Part shown: piece by piece, positions 43,721-53,065 of the stretch
Numbering within the stretch: position 1 is the first letter of the stretch
Layout: every line of letters begins with the position of its first letter
Notes under the pieces: model-generated
What the model was told of the DNA's origin: nothing
Database searches by the model: none
The model's input: only the letters and a program-made list of their open reading frames with translations
Source of the DNA: Geoalkalibacter subterraneus
GTDB taxonomy: Bacteria; Desulfobacterota; Desulfuromonadia; Desulfuromonadales; Geoalkalibacteraceae
Length of the DNA stretch: 64,000 nucleotides
Assembly (NCBI RefSeq): GCF_000827125.1
Contig: NZ_CP010311.1
Coordinates: forward strand, 1,922,001-1,986,000
Direction of reading: 5' to 3'
Made by a program: the position numbers and the translations under genes

Positions 43721-44215
43721 ATGAAACTTGAAGCGTTGGATGATGTGCGGGACAGCGCTTTTTTCAAAGGGCTGGAAGATGGTGATCTGGCCTTGCTGGC
43801 CGAATCTTTCCAGGAAAAGGAGTTGCAGGAAGGGACGACCGTGTTTATTGAAAATATGCCCGGCGAGACCCTGTATCTGATTAAATCCGGAGCGGTGCGG
43901 ATCACCAAAATGATGGCCGAAAGGGAGGACAAGATCGTTCTTGTGCTTGGCCCCGAAGAAGTCTTTGGTGAGTTGGCGATCATAGCCGGCGGGCAGCGCA
44001 CCGCCACGGCCCGGGTTGCAGAAGGCGGCACCCTGCTCAGCCTTTCCCGTGGTGATTTCGATACACTGTGTGAACGCCACCCGCGTCTGGGAATCAAACT
44101 TGTCCGCAATATTGTTGAAGTTTTCAGTCGGCGTGTTCGTGAGAGCGAACAGGATTATTACGACATGCTGCGCTGGGCCATGCGCCGGAATTCTTCCTCG
44201 AAGGAGAATCGTTGA
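43721..44215 (+). CDS. Cyclic-nucleotide-binding domain protein without HTH
   Basis: A 164-residue protein consisting of one cNMP-binding fold: FKGLEDGDLALLAESFQEKE, LYLIKSGAVRITK, PEEVFGELAIIAGGQRTATA (phosphate-binding cassette with FGELA and the RTA motif). A C-terminal helix (LVRNIVEVFSRRVRESEQDY) follows, but there is no Crp-type winged helix. It is likely to act by protein contact instead of DNA binding. The phosphate cassette is intact, so cAMP or another nucleotide could bind. It is third in the envelope operon; its stop overlaps the next ATG (TGATG). Confidence 0.82.
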   Translation: MKLEALDDVRDSAFFKGLEDGDLALLAESFQEKELQEGTTVFIENMPGETLYLIKSGAVRITKMMAEREDKIVLVLGPEEVFGELAIIAGGQRTATARVAEGGTLLSLSRGDFDTLCERHPRLGIKLVRNIVEVFSRRVRESEQDYYDMLRWAMRRNSSSKENR

Positions 44216-44859
44216 TGAGAAACTGGCTGATTATCCCCTTTGTCTTTCTTTTCCTGTGCTCCTGTGCCGGAGTAAATGTCGTGCCCAAACCCGGCCCCGG
44301 GATGCAACTTGACGAGACATCCGGGAATCTGGCCATGTCACGCAACAACCTGACCGTGACTGCGCGGATACAGGATTTACAGGTTCGCCCGTATCAGGCT
44401 GCGGACAACCTGTGTTCCTTTTTTGTGACGATCCGCAACGATGGGGAGACCTCCAGAGAGATCCTCGCCGAAAACTTTCTTCTGATTGACGAGAACGGCA
44501 CCCAGTATCGCAGCATTCCACCCTCTGAAGTGCTTGAGATCCTCTCCCGGGATTCCTTTTACCTCATTCCTTACCCTTACGTTGGCTTCTACTATCTTGA
44601 AGATTCCGTCAAAGTGGGCCAGTTTTCGCAGTTTGACAGCTCCCTTCCGTATTTTCCGCAACGCTACCCGCAGGAGCTTCATACAGCGGCTCTTCCTTCG
44701 GAGAAACGACTTCTGCCCGGAAACAGGCTGGAAGGGCAGATCTATTTCATTGCGGACCTCACCCGGATGAAATCGTTTGAACTGCAATTCGATCCACAGG
44801 GGACATCGGATTCCCCCGGGCCCGAATTTTCCTTCTCCTTTTCCGTTGAAAAAAAATAA
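44215..44859 (+). CDS. Hypothetical lipoprotein
   Basis: A 214-residue predicted outer-membrane lipoprotein: signal MRNWLIIPFVFLFLCSCAGV with lipobox Cys at about residue 17, and a beta-rich body (NNLTVTARIQDLQVRPYQAA, FFVTIRNDGETSREILAENF) resembling Ig-like domains in bacterial lipoproteins of unknown function. ATG 44215 has AAGGAG with 8 nt spacing and overlaps the upstream stop. Last gene of the unit OmpA-OmpA-like-cNMP protein-lipoprotein. No specific function can be assigned. Confidence 0.72.
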   Translation: MRNWLIIPFVFLFLCSCAGVNVVPKPGPGMQLDETSGNLAMSRNNLTVTARIQDLQVRPYQAADNLCSFFVTIRNDGETSREILAENFLLIDENGTQYRSIPPSEVLEILSRDSFYLIPYPYVGFYYLEDSVKVGQFSQFDSSLPYFPQRYPQELHTAALPSEKRLLPGNRLEGQIYFIADLTRMKSFELQFDPQGTSDSPGPEFSFSFSVEKK

Positions 44860-44959
44860 TCGATTCGCTATAGTCGGGCCGTTTTTCGGGTACTGACTTC
44901 ACATAATTCAGACACCTGCCAAGTATTTGATAAATATACAAGGTGGGTAGGAGACCCCC

Positions 44960-46651
44960 ATGTCGGATCTTTTCAACCAGGCTCTTATTTTTGGAGTGCT
45001 GGGCGGCCTTGGTCTTTTTATCTTCGGCATGCGCACGATGTCGGAGGGCCTGCAGAAAATCGCCGGCGAACGTCTTCGTCGGATTCTTGCCGCCCTGACC
45101 AATAACCGCATTATTGGAACCCTGGTCGGCATCGGGGTAACCGCTCTCATTCAGTCCTCAAGCGCGACCACCGTTATGGTGGTCGGTTTTGTGAATGCCG
45201 GGATGATGAGTCTGGTGCAATCCATCGGGGTTGTTCTAGGCGCCAACATCGGCACAACTATCACAGCGCAGTTGATTGCGTTCAAAATCACGCACTTCGC
45301 CCTGCCCGCCATCGGAATCGGGGCCGGCCTCAAAATATTTTCCAAGAGAAATCGAAAGCTTACATATACCGGGGAAATTCTCCTGGGCTTCGGCTTGATC
45401 TTTTTCGGTTTAAGCGTCATGAAGGACGCCTTCGACCCGATTAAAGACAGCGAATATTTCCGCCAACTGTTTCTGTTGATCGGCGACAACCATCTACTCG
45501 GGGTGTTGGTGGGCGCCATTTTGACGATGCTCGTTCAAAGCAGTTCTGCAACGATGGGCATTACGCTGGCGCTTGCCAGCAGCGGTCTTTTGACCTTCGA
45601 AGCCAGTGTCGCCCTGATTCTTGGCGAGAATATCGGCACCACGATCACGGCCAACCTTGCCGCTCTCGGCACCAACCTTGCCGCACGCCGTACCGCCCTG
45701 GCTCACTTTCTGTTCAATTCTATCGGCGTCCTATACATGCTGATTCTCTTTCCATTTTTTCTCAGCATTATATCATTCATCACCCCAGGGGATGCCGATC
45801 TGGTCATTCAGACCCAGCAGCAGGCCCAGCAGTTCGGGATGGAGCTTGGGGATAAGCCCTATATCGCCCGCCATATCGCAAACACGCATACTCTGTTCAA
45901 TATCATCAATACCCTCATTTTCCTGCCTCTGGTTGGAGTTCTCGCGACGATAACGACCTGGCTGATCCGTGGGACCGAATCTCAGGTTGATCTGCGCCCG
46001 AAATTCATCGACATGAGGGTTCTCAATACGCCGCCCATTGCGTTGGGACAGGCGCGTGCCGAAACTCGCCGCATGGCTCAACATGCCCTGGAGATGCTGA
46101 AGGAAACCAATCTTTACGTCCAGGATGCCGATGACAAGCGCCTGGAAGGTCTGGAGCAAAAAGAAGAGGCTGTCGATATCCTGCAGAAGGAAATCACCGA
46201 TTTTCTGGTGGCGCTTTCACAGCAGTCAATTGCCTCGCAGACCTCTCGTGACATTGCCTCGCTGATGCATATGGTCAATGACCTTGAACGTATCGGAGAT
46301 TACTGCGAGAAAATCTGGCTTCTGGCACAACGCAAGAAATCTCAGAAGATCTCATTTTCTGAAACGGCGAAGGAAGATATCAAGCGCATTGCTGATCAGA
46401 CCCACGATTTCCTTGCCTTCATTATCGGGGCGCTGGAGCGTGAAGATAAATCCGTTATGGAAAAGGCCGAATTCTTCGAAAAATCCATTAACCAACTGGA
46501 AGAAACCTATCGCAACAATCACATCGCCCGTTTAAACACAGGTGAATGTGCAGTTCTTCCCGGCCTGGTCTTCATTGACATGCTGCACAGTTTCGAGAAA
46601 ATCGGCGACCACACCTTCAACGTCACCAAAGCTCTGGTTGGTTACCGGTAG
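44960..46651 (+). CDS. Na+/phosphate cotransporter family protein with PhoU-like tail
   Basis: A 563-residue membrane protein with two inverted repeats carrying the family's QSSS motif: GVTALIQSSSATTVMVVGFV (about 55-75) and ILTMLVQSSSATMGITLALA (about 190-210). Eight or so helices span residues 5-335. The cytoplasmic C-terminal third (about 345-560) is a PhoU-like helical bundle (ARAETRRMAQHALEMLKETN; LMHMVNDLERIGDYCEKIWL). Sodium-driven uptake or export of phosphate is predicted, the PhoU-like part being regulatory. It is monocistronic, with a hairpin downstream. Confidence 0.88.
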   Translation: MSDLFNQALIFGVLGGLGLFIFGMRTMSEGLQKIAGERLRRILAALTNNRIIGTLVGIGVTALIQSSSATTVMVVGFVNAGMMSLVQSIGVVLGANIGTTITAQLIAFKITHFALPAIGIGAGLKIFSKRNRKLTYTGEILLGFGLIFFGLSVMKDAFDPIKDSEYFRQLFLLIGDNHLLGVLVGAILTMLVQSSSATMGITLALASSGLLTFEASVALILGENIGTTITANLAALGTNLAARRTALAHFLFNSIGVLYMLILFPFFLSIISFITPGDADLVIQTQQQAQQFGMELGDKPYIARHIANTHTLFNIINTLIFLPLVGVLATITTWLIRGTESQVDLRPKFIDMRVLNTPPIALGQARAETRRMAQHALEMLKETNLYVQDADDKRLEGLEQKEEAVDILQKEITDFLVALSQQSIASQTSRDIASLMHMVNDLERIGDYCEKIWLLAQRKKSQKISFSETAKEDIKRIADQTHDFLAFIIGALEREDKSVMEKAEFFEKSINQLEETYRNNHIARLNTGECAVLPGLVFIDMLHSFEKIGDHTFNVTKALVGYR

Positions 46652-46668
46652 CTCACATGTTTATCGGA

Positions 46669-46696
46669 CCGGCGTTCTCTGTCTGAGCGACGCCGG
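46669..46696 (+). terminator. Possible terminator after the Na/Pi cotransporter gene
   Basis: CCGGCGT (46669-46675) pairs with ACGCCGG (46690-46696) around a 14-nt loop; the following GTCAGTTTCT is only weakly U-rich. Confidence 0.4.
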
Positions 46697-46720
46697 GTCA
46701 GTTTCTCCCACCTGAATCAA

Positions 46721-46749
46721 TTGACATGCCGCACCGGTTGATTTATATT
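46721..46749 (+). promoter_or_regulatory. Sigma70-type promoter of the iorAB-paaK operon
   Basis: TTGACA (46721-46726), 17-bp spacer, TATATT (46744-46749), about 62 bp upstream of the iorA ATG at 46811. Confidence 0.7.
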
Positions 46750-46810
46750 CCCATTTCCATTTATCTCTGAAAAATTCAGCGCTTGAGTCCGCGCGCCGGA
46801 AAGGAATCGC

Positions 46811-48574
46811 ATGGAAAAGACCATTCTGTCGGGCAATGAGGCCATCGCTCGCGGGGCCTACGAAGCCGGCGTCGGGGTGGCATCAGCCTATCCCGGCACC
46901 CCCAGTACGGAAATTCTGGAAAATATCATTCGTTATCCCTCGATCGACGCGTCCTGGGCACCCAATGAAAAAGTGGCCCTTGAAGTAGGCATCGGCGCCA
47001 GCTTTGGTGGGGTTCGAGCCCTGGTGACGATGAAACATGTCGGCGTCAATGTGGCTGCCGACCCGCTTTTTACCCTGTCCTATTCAGGTGTGCGCGGCGG
47101 GCTTGTCCTGGTCGTCGCTGACGACCCGGAACTGCATTCCTCCCAGAACGAACAGGACAGCCGCCATTACGCGCGATTCGCCAAAGTGCCCATGTTCGAG
47201 CCGTCGGACAGCGAGGAAGCGCGCCTTTTTACCCGCCTTGCCTTTGAGGCGAGTGAGCGCTTCGACACTCCCGTGATGCTGCGCACCACCACGCGCATCT
47301 CACATTCCAAGTCGATTGTTCACCCCGATGACAACGTCCTGAAACCGGCCAAGGCGGATCTGCACCGCGACCCGGCAAAATTTGTCATGCTGCCCGGAAA
47401 TGCCCGCAAACGTCACTATTTCGTTGAACAACGGCTCAAGGATATGGCGCAGTGGTCCTGCGAGCAGGACTTCAACCGCATTGAGGAGGGGAGCGACAAG
47501 GTCGGTGTCATCACCTCTGGGATTGCCTATCAGCATGCCAAGGAAGTCCTCCCCGAGGCATCGGTACTCAAACTCGGCCTGATTCACCCGCTGCCGAAGG
47601 ATCTGATCCGTCAATTCGCTAAGCGCTTTGAAACTCTTTACGTCATTGAAGAGCTTGATCCTTTCATTGAAGAGCAGGTGCGGGCCATGGGCTTCGCGGT
47701 CCACGGCAAGGACAAGCTTTCGGTGTGCGGTGAGTTGACTCCCGGGCGCGTCGCCGAGGGGATTCTGGGACAGCCGATTCCTCATGCCTTCGAGCACAAG
47801 GAGGAACTCCCGCAGCGGCCGCCTAACATGTGCCCGGGCTGCCCCCATCGCGGTGTCTTTCATGCGCTCAACCGTCTCAAGGCGTATGTCACTGGCGATA
47901 TCGGCTGCTACACGCTAGGCTTTATGCCCCCGCTTTCTGCGATGGACACCTGCATTTGCATGGGCGCCAGCATCGGCAACGCTTCCGGCCTGGCCCGCGT
48001 GCTTTCTGAGGAGCAGCGTCAGCAGGTGGTCGGCGTGATCGGCGATTCCACGTTCCTGCACACCGGCGTCAACGGCCTGATGGAGATGGTTTACAATGAT
48101 GCCGCTGCGACCGTGATCATTCTGGACAACAGTACCACCGGCATGACAGGGCGGCAGGACCATCCCGGAACCGGATACAAGCTCAAGGGCGATACCGCTC
48201 ACAAGGTTGATCTGGTTGGGCTGTGCCGCTCCATCGGCGTCGAGCATGTGCATGTGATCGATCCCTATGAGATGGATGCGACACGCGATCTGATCAAACG
48301 CGAGATGGCGCGTCCTGCAGTGTCAGTCATCATTACGCAGCGTCCCTGCATGCTGCATAAGCGCGACATTCTCGAAAAACGGCCGCCGCTTTTTGTCGAT
48401 GCCGACAAGTGCACAGCCTGCAAGGCCTGCCTGAGCCTGGGCTGTCCTGCCATCAAGTGGAATCCTAAAGGCGGAGCCAAGGGGCTCGCCGAGGTGGACA
48501 AAATGCTGTGCGTGGGCTGCGGCGTCTGCCAGCAGGTCTGTAAATTCGGTGCATTTGGAGTCTGTGATGAGTAA
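46811..48574 (+). CDS. iorA: Indolepyruvate ferredoxin oxidoreductase, alpha subunit
   Basis: A 587-residue TPP-dependent enzyme that, with IorB, oxidatively decarboxylates aryl pyruvates (indole-, phenyl-, hydroxyphenylpyruvate) to aryl-acetyl-CoA and reduced ferredoxin. N-terminal domain: GNEAIARGAYEAGVGVASAY. TPP-binding: MCPGCPHRGVFHAL and GDIGCYTLG ... GVIGDSTFLHTGVNGL. The C-terminus holds a ferredoxin-like pair of [4Fe-4S] motifs, CTACKACLSLGCP and CVGCGVCQQVCKFG. It overlaps iorB by 8 bp. With two phenylacetate-CoA ligases downstream, a role in aromatic amino acid fermentation, or in the reverse synthesis direction, is likely. Confidence 0.95.
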   Translation: MEKTILSGNEAIARGAYEAGVGVASAYPGTPSTEILENIIRYPSIDASWAPNEKVALEVGIGASFGGVRALVTMKHVGVNVAADPLFTLSYSGVRGGLVLVVADDPELHSSQNEQDSRHYARFAKVPMFEPSDSEEARLFTRLAFEASERFDTPVMLRTTTRISHSKSIVHPDDNVLKPAKADLHRDPAKFVMLPGNARKRHYFVEQRLKDMAQWSCEQDFNRIEEGSDKVGVITSGIAYQHAKEVLPEASVLKLGLIHPLPKDLIRQFAKRFETLYVIEELDPFIEEQVRAMGFAVHGKDKLSVCGELTPGRVAEGILGQPIPHAFEHKEELPQRPPNMCPGCPHRGVFHALNRLKAYVTGDIGCYTLGFMPPLSAMDTCICMGASIGNASGLARVLSEEQRQQVVGVIGDSTFLHTGVNGLMEMVYNDAAATVIILDNSTTGMTGRQDHPGTGYKLKGDTAHKVDLVGLCRSIGVEHVHVIDPYEMDATRDLIKREMARPAVSVIITQRPCMLHKRDILEKRPPLFVDADKCTACKACLSLGCPAIKWNPKGGAKGLAEVDKMLCVGCGVCQQVCKFGAFGVCDE

Positions 48575-49163
48575 CGGGGTGCAGAACATTCTGTTGGTTG
48601 GCGTCGGCGGGCAGGGAACCCTTCTTGCCAGTGAAATTCTCTCTGAAGTGCTGATGCTCAGCGGCTACGACGTTAAAAAGGCCGAGGTTCACGGCATGGC
48701 GCAACGAGGAGGGAGCGTGGTGTCCCACGTTCGGTTCGGTTCCAAGGTTTATTCACCGATCATTCCCGAAGGGCAGGCCGACATCCTGTTCGGTTTCGAA
48801 CTTCTTGAAACCTACCGCTACCTGCCGTTGCTGAAGAAAGACGGCCAGGTGGTGGTCAACGATTTTGAAATCGCCCCGCCCGGGGTTGCCCTCGGCAAGC
48901 AGGAATACCCTGCCGATATTGCAGCTCATATCAAAGAGACGTTTCCTCGCAGCTGCGTTGTTGAGGGAATTGTGCTTGCGAAAGAGGCCGGCAACATGCG
49001 TACCGTGAACACGGTTCTGCTCGGCAGCCTTTCGACCATGATGGATATTGACCAAGGTCTGTGGTATCAAGCCCTGACCAACATGGTGCCGCAGCGCTTC
49101 CTCGAAGAGAACATTCGCGCATTCGAGCTTGGACGTCAGGCCCAGCGCAGCCGTTCGGACTGA
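48567..49163 (+). CDS. iorB: Indolepyruvate ferredoxin oxidoreductase, beta subunit
   Basis: A 198-residue gamma-type (catalytic partner) subunit: NILLVGVGGQGTLLASEILS at the N-terminus, DVKKAEVHGMAQRGGSVVSH (conserved MAQRGG motif) and FGFELLETYRYLPLLKKDGQ. ATG 48567 (MSNGVQNILLVG) lies within the 3' end of iorA, so translation is coupled; the frame's start at 48549 is less likely. Followed after 18 bp by paaK. Confidence 0.94.
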   Translation: MSNGVQNILLVGVGGQGTLLASEILSEVLMLSGYDVKKAEVHGMAQRGGSVVSHVRFGSKVYSPIIPEGQADILFGFELLETYRYLPLLKKDGQVVVNDFEIAPPGVALGKQEYPADIAAHIKETFPRSCVVEGIVLAKEAGNMRTVNTVLLGSLSTMMDIDQGLWYQALTNMVPQRFLEENIRAFELGRQAQRSRSD

Positions 49164-49181
49164 AGAAGGAGATTTGCCGAT

Positions 49182-50486
49182 ATGATCTGGAACGACGAGT
49201 TTGAAACCCTGCCGCGAGAAGCAATTGAATCCCTTCAGTTCAAGCGGCTGCGTCAGACCCTCGACCGGGTGAACGCCACAGTTCCCTTTTATCGGGAACA
49301 TTTTCGCAAAAACGGCGTCAACCCCGATATGCTCAAGAGCCTCGATGACCTTCGGCGCTTTCCGTTCACCTACAAGCAGGATATGCGCGACAACTACCCC
49401 TACGGGCTGTTCGCCGTGCCTCTTGACCAGATCGTCAGGATCCACGCCAGCTCAGGCACTACCGGCAAGCCGACGGTCGTCGGATATACCCGGCGCGACA
49501 TCGAAACCTGGTCTGAGTTGATGGCCCGCTCTTTCGTGGCGGCAGGCGCGCACCAGGGCGATGTCATTCATAACGCCTATGGCTATGGGTTGTTTACCGG
49601 CGGTCTTGGGGCTCATTACGGTGCGGAAAAACTTGGAGCATCGGTCATCCCCATGTCGGGCGGTAACACCAAAAAACAGATCATGATCATGCAGGATTTC
49701 GGCTCCACGGTACTGACCTGCACTCCGTCCTACAGCCTGTTCCTGGCGGAAACCGCGGCTGAGATGGGTCTCGATATGCGTGATTTCAAGGTGCGCATCG
49801 GCATTTTCGGAGCCGAGCCCTGGAGCGACAAAATGCGCGATGAAATCCAGGGAAAATGCAATCTGACCGCCATCGACATTTATGGACTTTCCGAAATTCT
49901 CGGCCCCGGCGTCGCCATCGAATGCCACCAGGCGCAGCACGGCCTGCATATCTGGGAGGATCACTTCCTTCCCGAAATCATCGATCCCGAAACGGGAGAA
50001 GTCCTGCCGGACGGTGAAAAAGGCGAGCTGGTCATTACTACCATCACCAAAGAAGGTATTCCGCTGATCCGCTACCGCACCCGCGATATTACCCGTCTGA
50101 TTTCCGAACCCTGCATCTGCGGGCGGACACATAAGCGGATCGAACGCCTCAGCGGGCGCAGCGACGATATGCTCATCATTCGCGGCGTCAACGTCTTCCC
50201 CTCACAGATCGAAAGTGTTCTGATCACCATTGAGGGGGTCGAGCCTCACTACCAACTGATTGTCGATCTTGACGAAAATCTCGACACCCTGGAGGTCCAG
50301 GTGGAGGTCAATGAAAAGACTTTCTCCGACGAGATCAAGGTGTTGCAGGATCTGTCCAATCGCATCCGTAAGGAAATCAAGGATCTTCTCGGCGTGACCT
50401 GCAAAGTGCGGCTCGTCGAGCCCAAAAGCCTTGCCCGCAGCGAGGGCAAAGCCAAGCGCGTTATCGACAACCGGCCGCAGCGCTGA
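49182..50486 (+). CDS. paaK: Phenylacetate-CoA ligase (copy 1)
   Basis: A 434-residue AMP-forming acyl-CoA synthetase that activates phenylacetate or related aryl acetates. Motifs are [19 protein letters not shown] (P-loop-like AMP motif), [32 protein letters not shown], and the hinge [11 protein letters not shown] with [20 protein letters not shown]; the C-terminal AMP-binding domain ends with the catalytic Lys region ([11 protein letters not shown]). It lies 18 bp after iorB and 30 bp before the ACT gene, in one operon. Specificity within aryl acids cannot be read from sequence. Confidence 0.94.
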   Translation: MIWNDEFETLPREAIESLQFKRLRQTLDRVNATVPFYREHFRKNGVNPDMLKSLDDLRRFPFTYKQDMRDNYPYGLFAVPLDQIVRIHASSGTTGKPTVVGYTRRDIETWSELMARSFVAAGAHQGDVIHNAYGYGLFTGGLGAHYGAEKLGASVIPMSGGNTKKQIMIMQDFGSTVLTCTPSYSLFLAETAAEMGLDMRDFKVRIGIFGAEPWSDKMRDEIQGKCNLTAIDIYGLSEILGPGVAIECHQAQHGLHIWEDHFLPEIIDPETGEVLPDGEKGELVITTITKEGIPLIRYRTRDITRLISEPCICGRTHKRIERLSGRSDDMLIIRGVNVFPSQIESVLITIEGVEPHYQLIVDLDENLDTLEVQVEVNEKTFSDEIKVLQDLSNRIRKEIKDLLGVTCKVRLVEPKSLARSEGKAKRVIDNRPQR

Positions 50487-50516
50487 TTCCAGGTTCAAAA
50501 AAGGGAAGGGGGAGAC

Positions 50517-50948
50517 ATGAAAGTCGAACAGATTTCCATTTTCATCGAGAATAAATCGGGGCGGCTTGCCGAAGTCACTGATGTCCTGGGCAAAGCTGGA
50601 GTGAACATCCGTGCTTTGTCTTTGGCGGACACCTCAGATTTCGGCATTCTTCGTCTGATTGTCGACAAAACCGATCAAGCGCAGAAAGCTTTGAAGGAAA
50701 AAGGCTTTACCGTCAATAAAACGGAAGTGGTCGCGGTGGAAGTTCCCGATCGTCCCTCCGGTCTGTGTGGCATCCTTCAGATCCTCGACTCGGCCGGAGT
50801 CAATGTCGAGTATATGTATGCATTTGTCGAACGCTGCGGTCAGAATGCTGTTATCATCTTCCGGTTCGATGACACTGAAGGCGCCATTCGGGTGCTGACT
50901 GAAAAAGGGGTCACCGTGCTGGCCGGAGAACGCGTCTACTCCATGTAA
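50517..50948 (+). CDS. Tandem ACT-domain protein
   Basis: A 143-residue protein with two ACT domains (about residues 3-68 and 70-140): [20 protein letters not shown] and [20 protein letters not shown], each beginning with the beta-alpha-beta start typical of amino-acid-binding modules. No catalytic domain is attached. Placed between two phenylacetate-CoA ligase genes with iorAB upstream, it could sense an aromatic amino acid and adjust the pathway. ATG follows GGGAAGGGGGAGAC. Homologues commonly accompany ior/paaK genes in this group of bacteria. Confidence 0.9.
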   Translation: MKVEQISIFIENKSGRLAEVTDVLGKAGVNIRALSLADTSDFGILRLIVDKTDQAQKALKEKGFTVNKTEVVAVEVPDRPSGLCGILQILDSAGVNVEYMYAFVERCGQNAVIIFRFDDTEGAIRVLTEKGVTVLAGERVYSM

Positions 50949-50978
50949 GACCGCAATGTGTAAGAAAAGGCCTGTTGT

Positions 50979-52280
50979 ATGATGATATGGGATCCCGACC
51001 GGGAATGTATGGCGCGCGAGCCCCTGGAAGCTCTTCAGCTGGAGGAGTTACAGACGACTCTTGAGCGGGTTTACCGTCATGTGCCGTGCTACCAGAAGAA
51101 GTTTCTTGAATACGGCGTCAGCCCGTCGGATCTGACCAGCCTGTCCGATCTGGCAAAATTCCCCTTCACGACCAAAGAAGATCTGCGGCTTAACTATCCC
51201 TATGGGATGTTTGCGGTTCCCCTGCGGGAAGTTGTACGCATTCACTCATCGTCCGGAACGACCGGAAAGCCGACTGTGGTCGGCTACACCCGCGCCGATC
51301 TCGACAACTGGACCGAACTGGTCGCTCGCATGATGACCGCTGCCGGCGTGACCGCCGATGACATCGTGCATATCGCCTTCGGTTACGGGCTGTTTACCGG
51401 CGCATTCGGCCTGCATTACGGCGCAGAGCGAATCGGCGCCTCGGTCATTCCCATCTCCAGCGGCAACACCGAAAAGCAGATCATGATCATGCAGGATTAT
51501 CAGTCCTCAGCATTGGTCTGCACCCCCTCCTATGCCTTGACGATCGCCGATCATCTCCAGAAAATGGGGATCTCTCCCGACAGTCTCAAACTGCGTATCG
51601 GTCTTTTCGGGGCCGAACCCTGGAGCGAGGAGATGCGCCGCGAGATCGAGCAGCGCCTGGGCGTTCTGGCTACCGACAACTTCGGTCTCTCCGAGGTTAT
51701 GGGACCCGGTGTCGGCGGAGAGTGTGAATACAAACGCGGCATGCACATCGCCGAAGATCACTTCCTGGCCGAAATCATCGACCCCCAGACGGGCGAAGTT
51801 CTACCGCCCGGCTCGGTCGGCGAGCTGGTGCTGACCACCCTGACCAAGCAGGCGTTCCCGATGATCCGCTATCGGACGCGCGACATCACCCGCCTGCATT
51901 ACGAAAAATGCAAATGCGGCCGCACCATGGTCCGCATGGAAAAGACCCGCGGACGCTCCGACGACATGCTGATCGTCAAGGGCGTCAATGTCTTTCCCAC
52001 TCAGATCGAAGAAGTACTCTTCCAGGTGGAAGGATGCGCACCCCACTACCAGTTGGTTCTCGACAGGGAAGGGCACACGGATTCCCTTGAGGTGCAGGTC
52101 GAGGTCAACGAGAAGATCTTTTTCGACGAGATGAAAAAGCAACGTGAATTCGTCGGCATGGTGGAAAAGCGACTGGCTGCAATGCTCGGTCTACGGGCCC
52201 GTGTCAAGTTGGTGGAACCCTCTTCAATTCCCCGTCATGAGGGCAAGGCCAATCGCGTCATCGACCGGCGCAAGACGTGA
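50979..52280 (+). CDS. paaK: Phenylacetate-CoA ligase (copy 2)
   Basis: A 433-residue paralogue of the ligase two genes upstream. Shared motifs include [52 protein letters not shown] and [20 protein letters not shown]. Substitutions around the acyl pocket ([13 protein letters not shown] instead of [13 protein letters not shown]) suggest a different aryl substrate. The start may be ATG 50979 or ATG 50982. It is the last gene of the ior operon; no clear terminator follows before the tRNA promoter at 52302. Confidence 0.93.
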   Translation: MMIWDPDRECMAREPLEALQLEELQTTLERVYRHVPCYQKKFLEYGVSPSDLTSLSDLAKFPFTTKEDLRLNYPYGMFAVPLREVVRIHSSSGTTGKPTVVGYTRADLDNWTELVARMMTAAGVTADDIVHIAFGYGLFTGAFGLHYGAERIGASVIPISSGNTEKQIMIMQDYQSSALVCTPSYALTIADHLQKMGISPDSLKLRIGLFGAEPWSEEMRREIEQRLGVLATDNFGLSEVMGPGVGGECEYKRGMHIAEDHFLAEIIDPQTGEVLPPGSVGELVLTTLTKQAFPMIRYRTRDITRLHYEKCKCGRTMVRMEKTRGRSDDMLIVKGVNVFPTQIEEVLFQVEGCAPHYQLVLDREGHTDSLEVQVEVNEKIFFDEMKKQREFVGMVEKRLAAMLGLRARVKLVEPSSIPRHEGKANRVIDRRKT

Positions 52281-52301
52281 ATAATACACAGATGTTTTTG
52301 C

Positions 52302-52330
52302 TTGACATTTCTGACCGAATCCAACATAAT
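52302..52330 (+). promoter_or_regulatory. Promoter of tRNA-Pro
   Basis: TTGACA (52302-52307), 17-bp spacer, CATAAT (52325-52330), 17 bp ahead of the mature tRNA 5' end. No stringent GC-rich discriminator is obvious. Confidence 0.7.
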
Positions 52331-52347
52331 CCCGACGCATTGGTTGA

Positions 52348-52425
<78 letters not shown>

Positions 52426-52440
52426 CTAAATCAAGCACTT

Positions 52441-52466
52441 AGGCCGATCCTTGGATCGGCCTTTTT
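52441..52466 (+). terminator. Terminator of the tRNA-Pro transcript
   Basis: AGGCCGATCC (52441-52450) pairs with GGATCGGCCT (52453-52462), followed by TTTT, 17 bp after the tRNA. Confidence 0.88.
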
Positions 52467-52518
52467 GCGTTTTTGGCTCGAAAATTTTGCTCTGCAACAA
52501 GTATCGAAAGGAAAAATC

Positions 52519-52959
52519 ATGAACACAGCAACGGTGATGCAAATCGAGAATTCGTTTCTGTCGATTTTTGAAAAAACTCAGCGAGCCCTTGAAATAAAGA
52601 CGGATGATGATTATCAGTTCGCCCTGGATCTTCTTGAGCAGCTCATGACGAAAGCCGAGGATAGGGAAGGAGAACCGTTACTTCACCTAATAAATATCGT
52701 TGCTGATGCTATCGAGGGCTACGAAAGCAGCCTTGAGAACATTCAGCGGTTTGATCAAGAAGTTGATGCCATTGACCCTGGCGTATCGACCTTGAGGGTT
52801 TTGATTGACCAGTACGGTTTGACCTATTCAGATCTGAAAGATGAGATAGGGGGGAAGTCTCTTGTCTCTCAGATCTTGAGCGGATCAAAGAGTTTGACCA
52901 AGGCCCATATTGCTAAATTATCAAAACGGTTCAACGTCAGCCCGCAACTGTTCTTTTAA
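52519..52959 (+). CDS. HigA-like XRE antitoxin (orphan)
   Basis: A 146-residue protein with an N-terminal helical region (EKTQRALEIKTDDDYQFALD, EQLMTKAEDREGEPLLHL) and a C-terminal HTH (LIDQYGLTYSDLKDEIGGKS, ILSGSKSLTKAHIAKLSKRF), the layout of HigA-type antitoxins. ATG 52519 follows GAAAGGAAAAATC; the frame is open to 52465 across the terminator. The base composition is lower in GC than the neighbouring operons, fitting acquired DNA. No RelE/HigB toxin gene is adjacent on either side, so it is an orphan or its toxin has been lost. Confidence 0.75.
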   Translation: MNTATVMQIENSFLSIFEKTQRALEIKTDDDYQFALDLLEQLMTKAEDREGEPLLHLINIVADAIEGYESSLENIQRFDQEVDAIDPGVSTLRVLIDQYGLTYSDLKDEIGGKSLVSQILSGSKSLTKAHIAKLSKRFNVSPQLFF

Positions 52960-53065
52960 CGAAATGCAATGAATGGAAATCCAACCAATCACTCGTTTTG
53001 AAATTAAGGCAGAAATTCAGAAAAACCAACCAGAGGATAGATTTATCTGAAGGAAGGATCAATGG

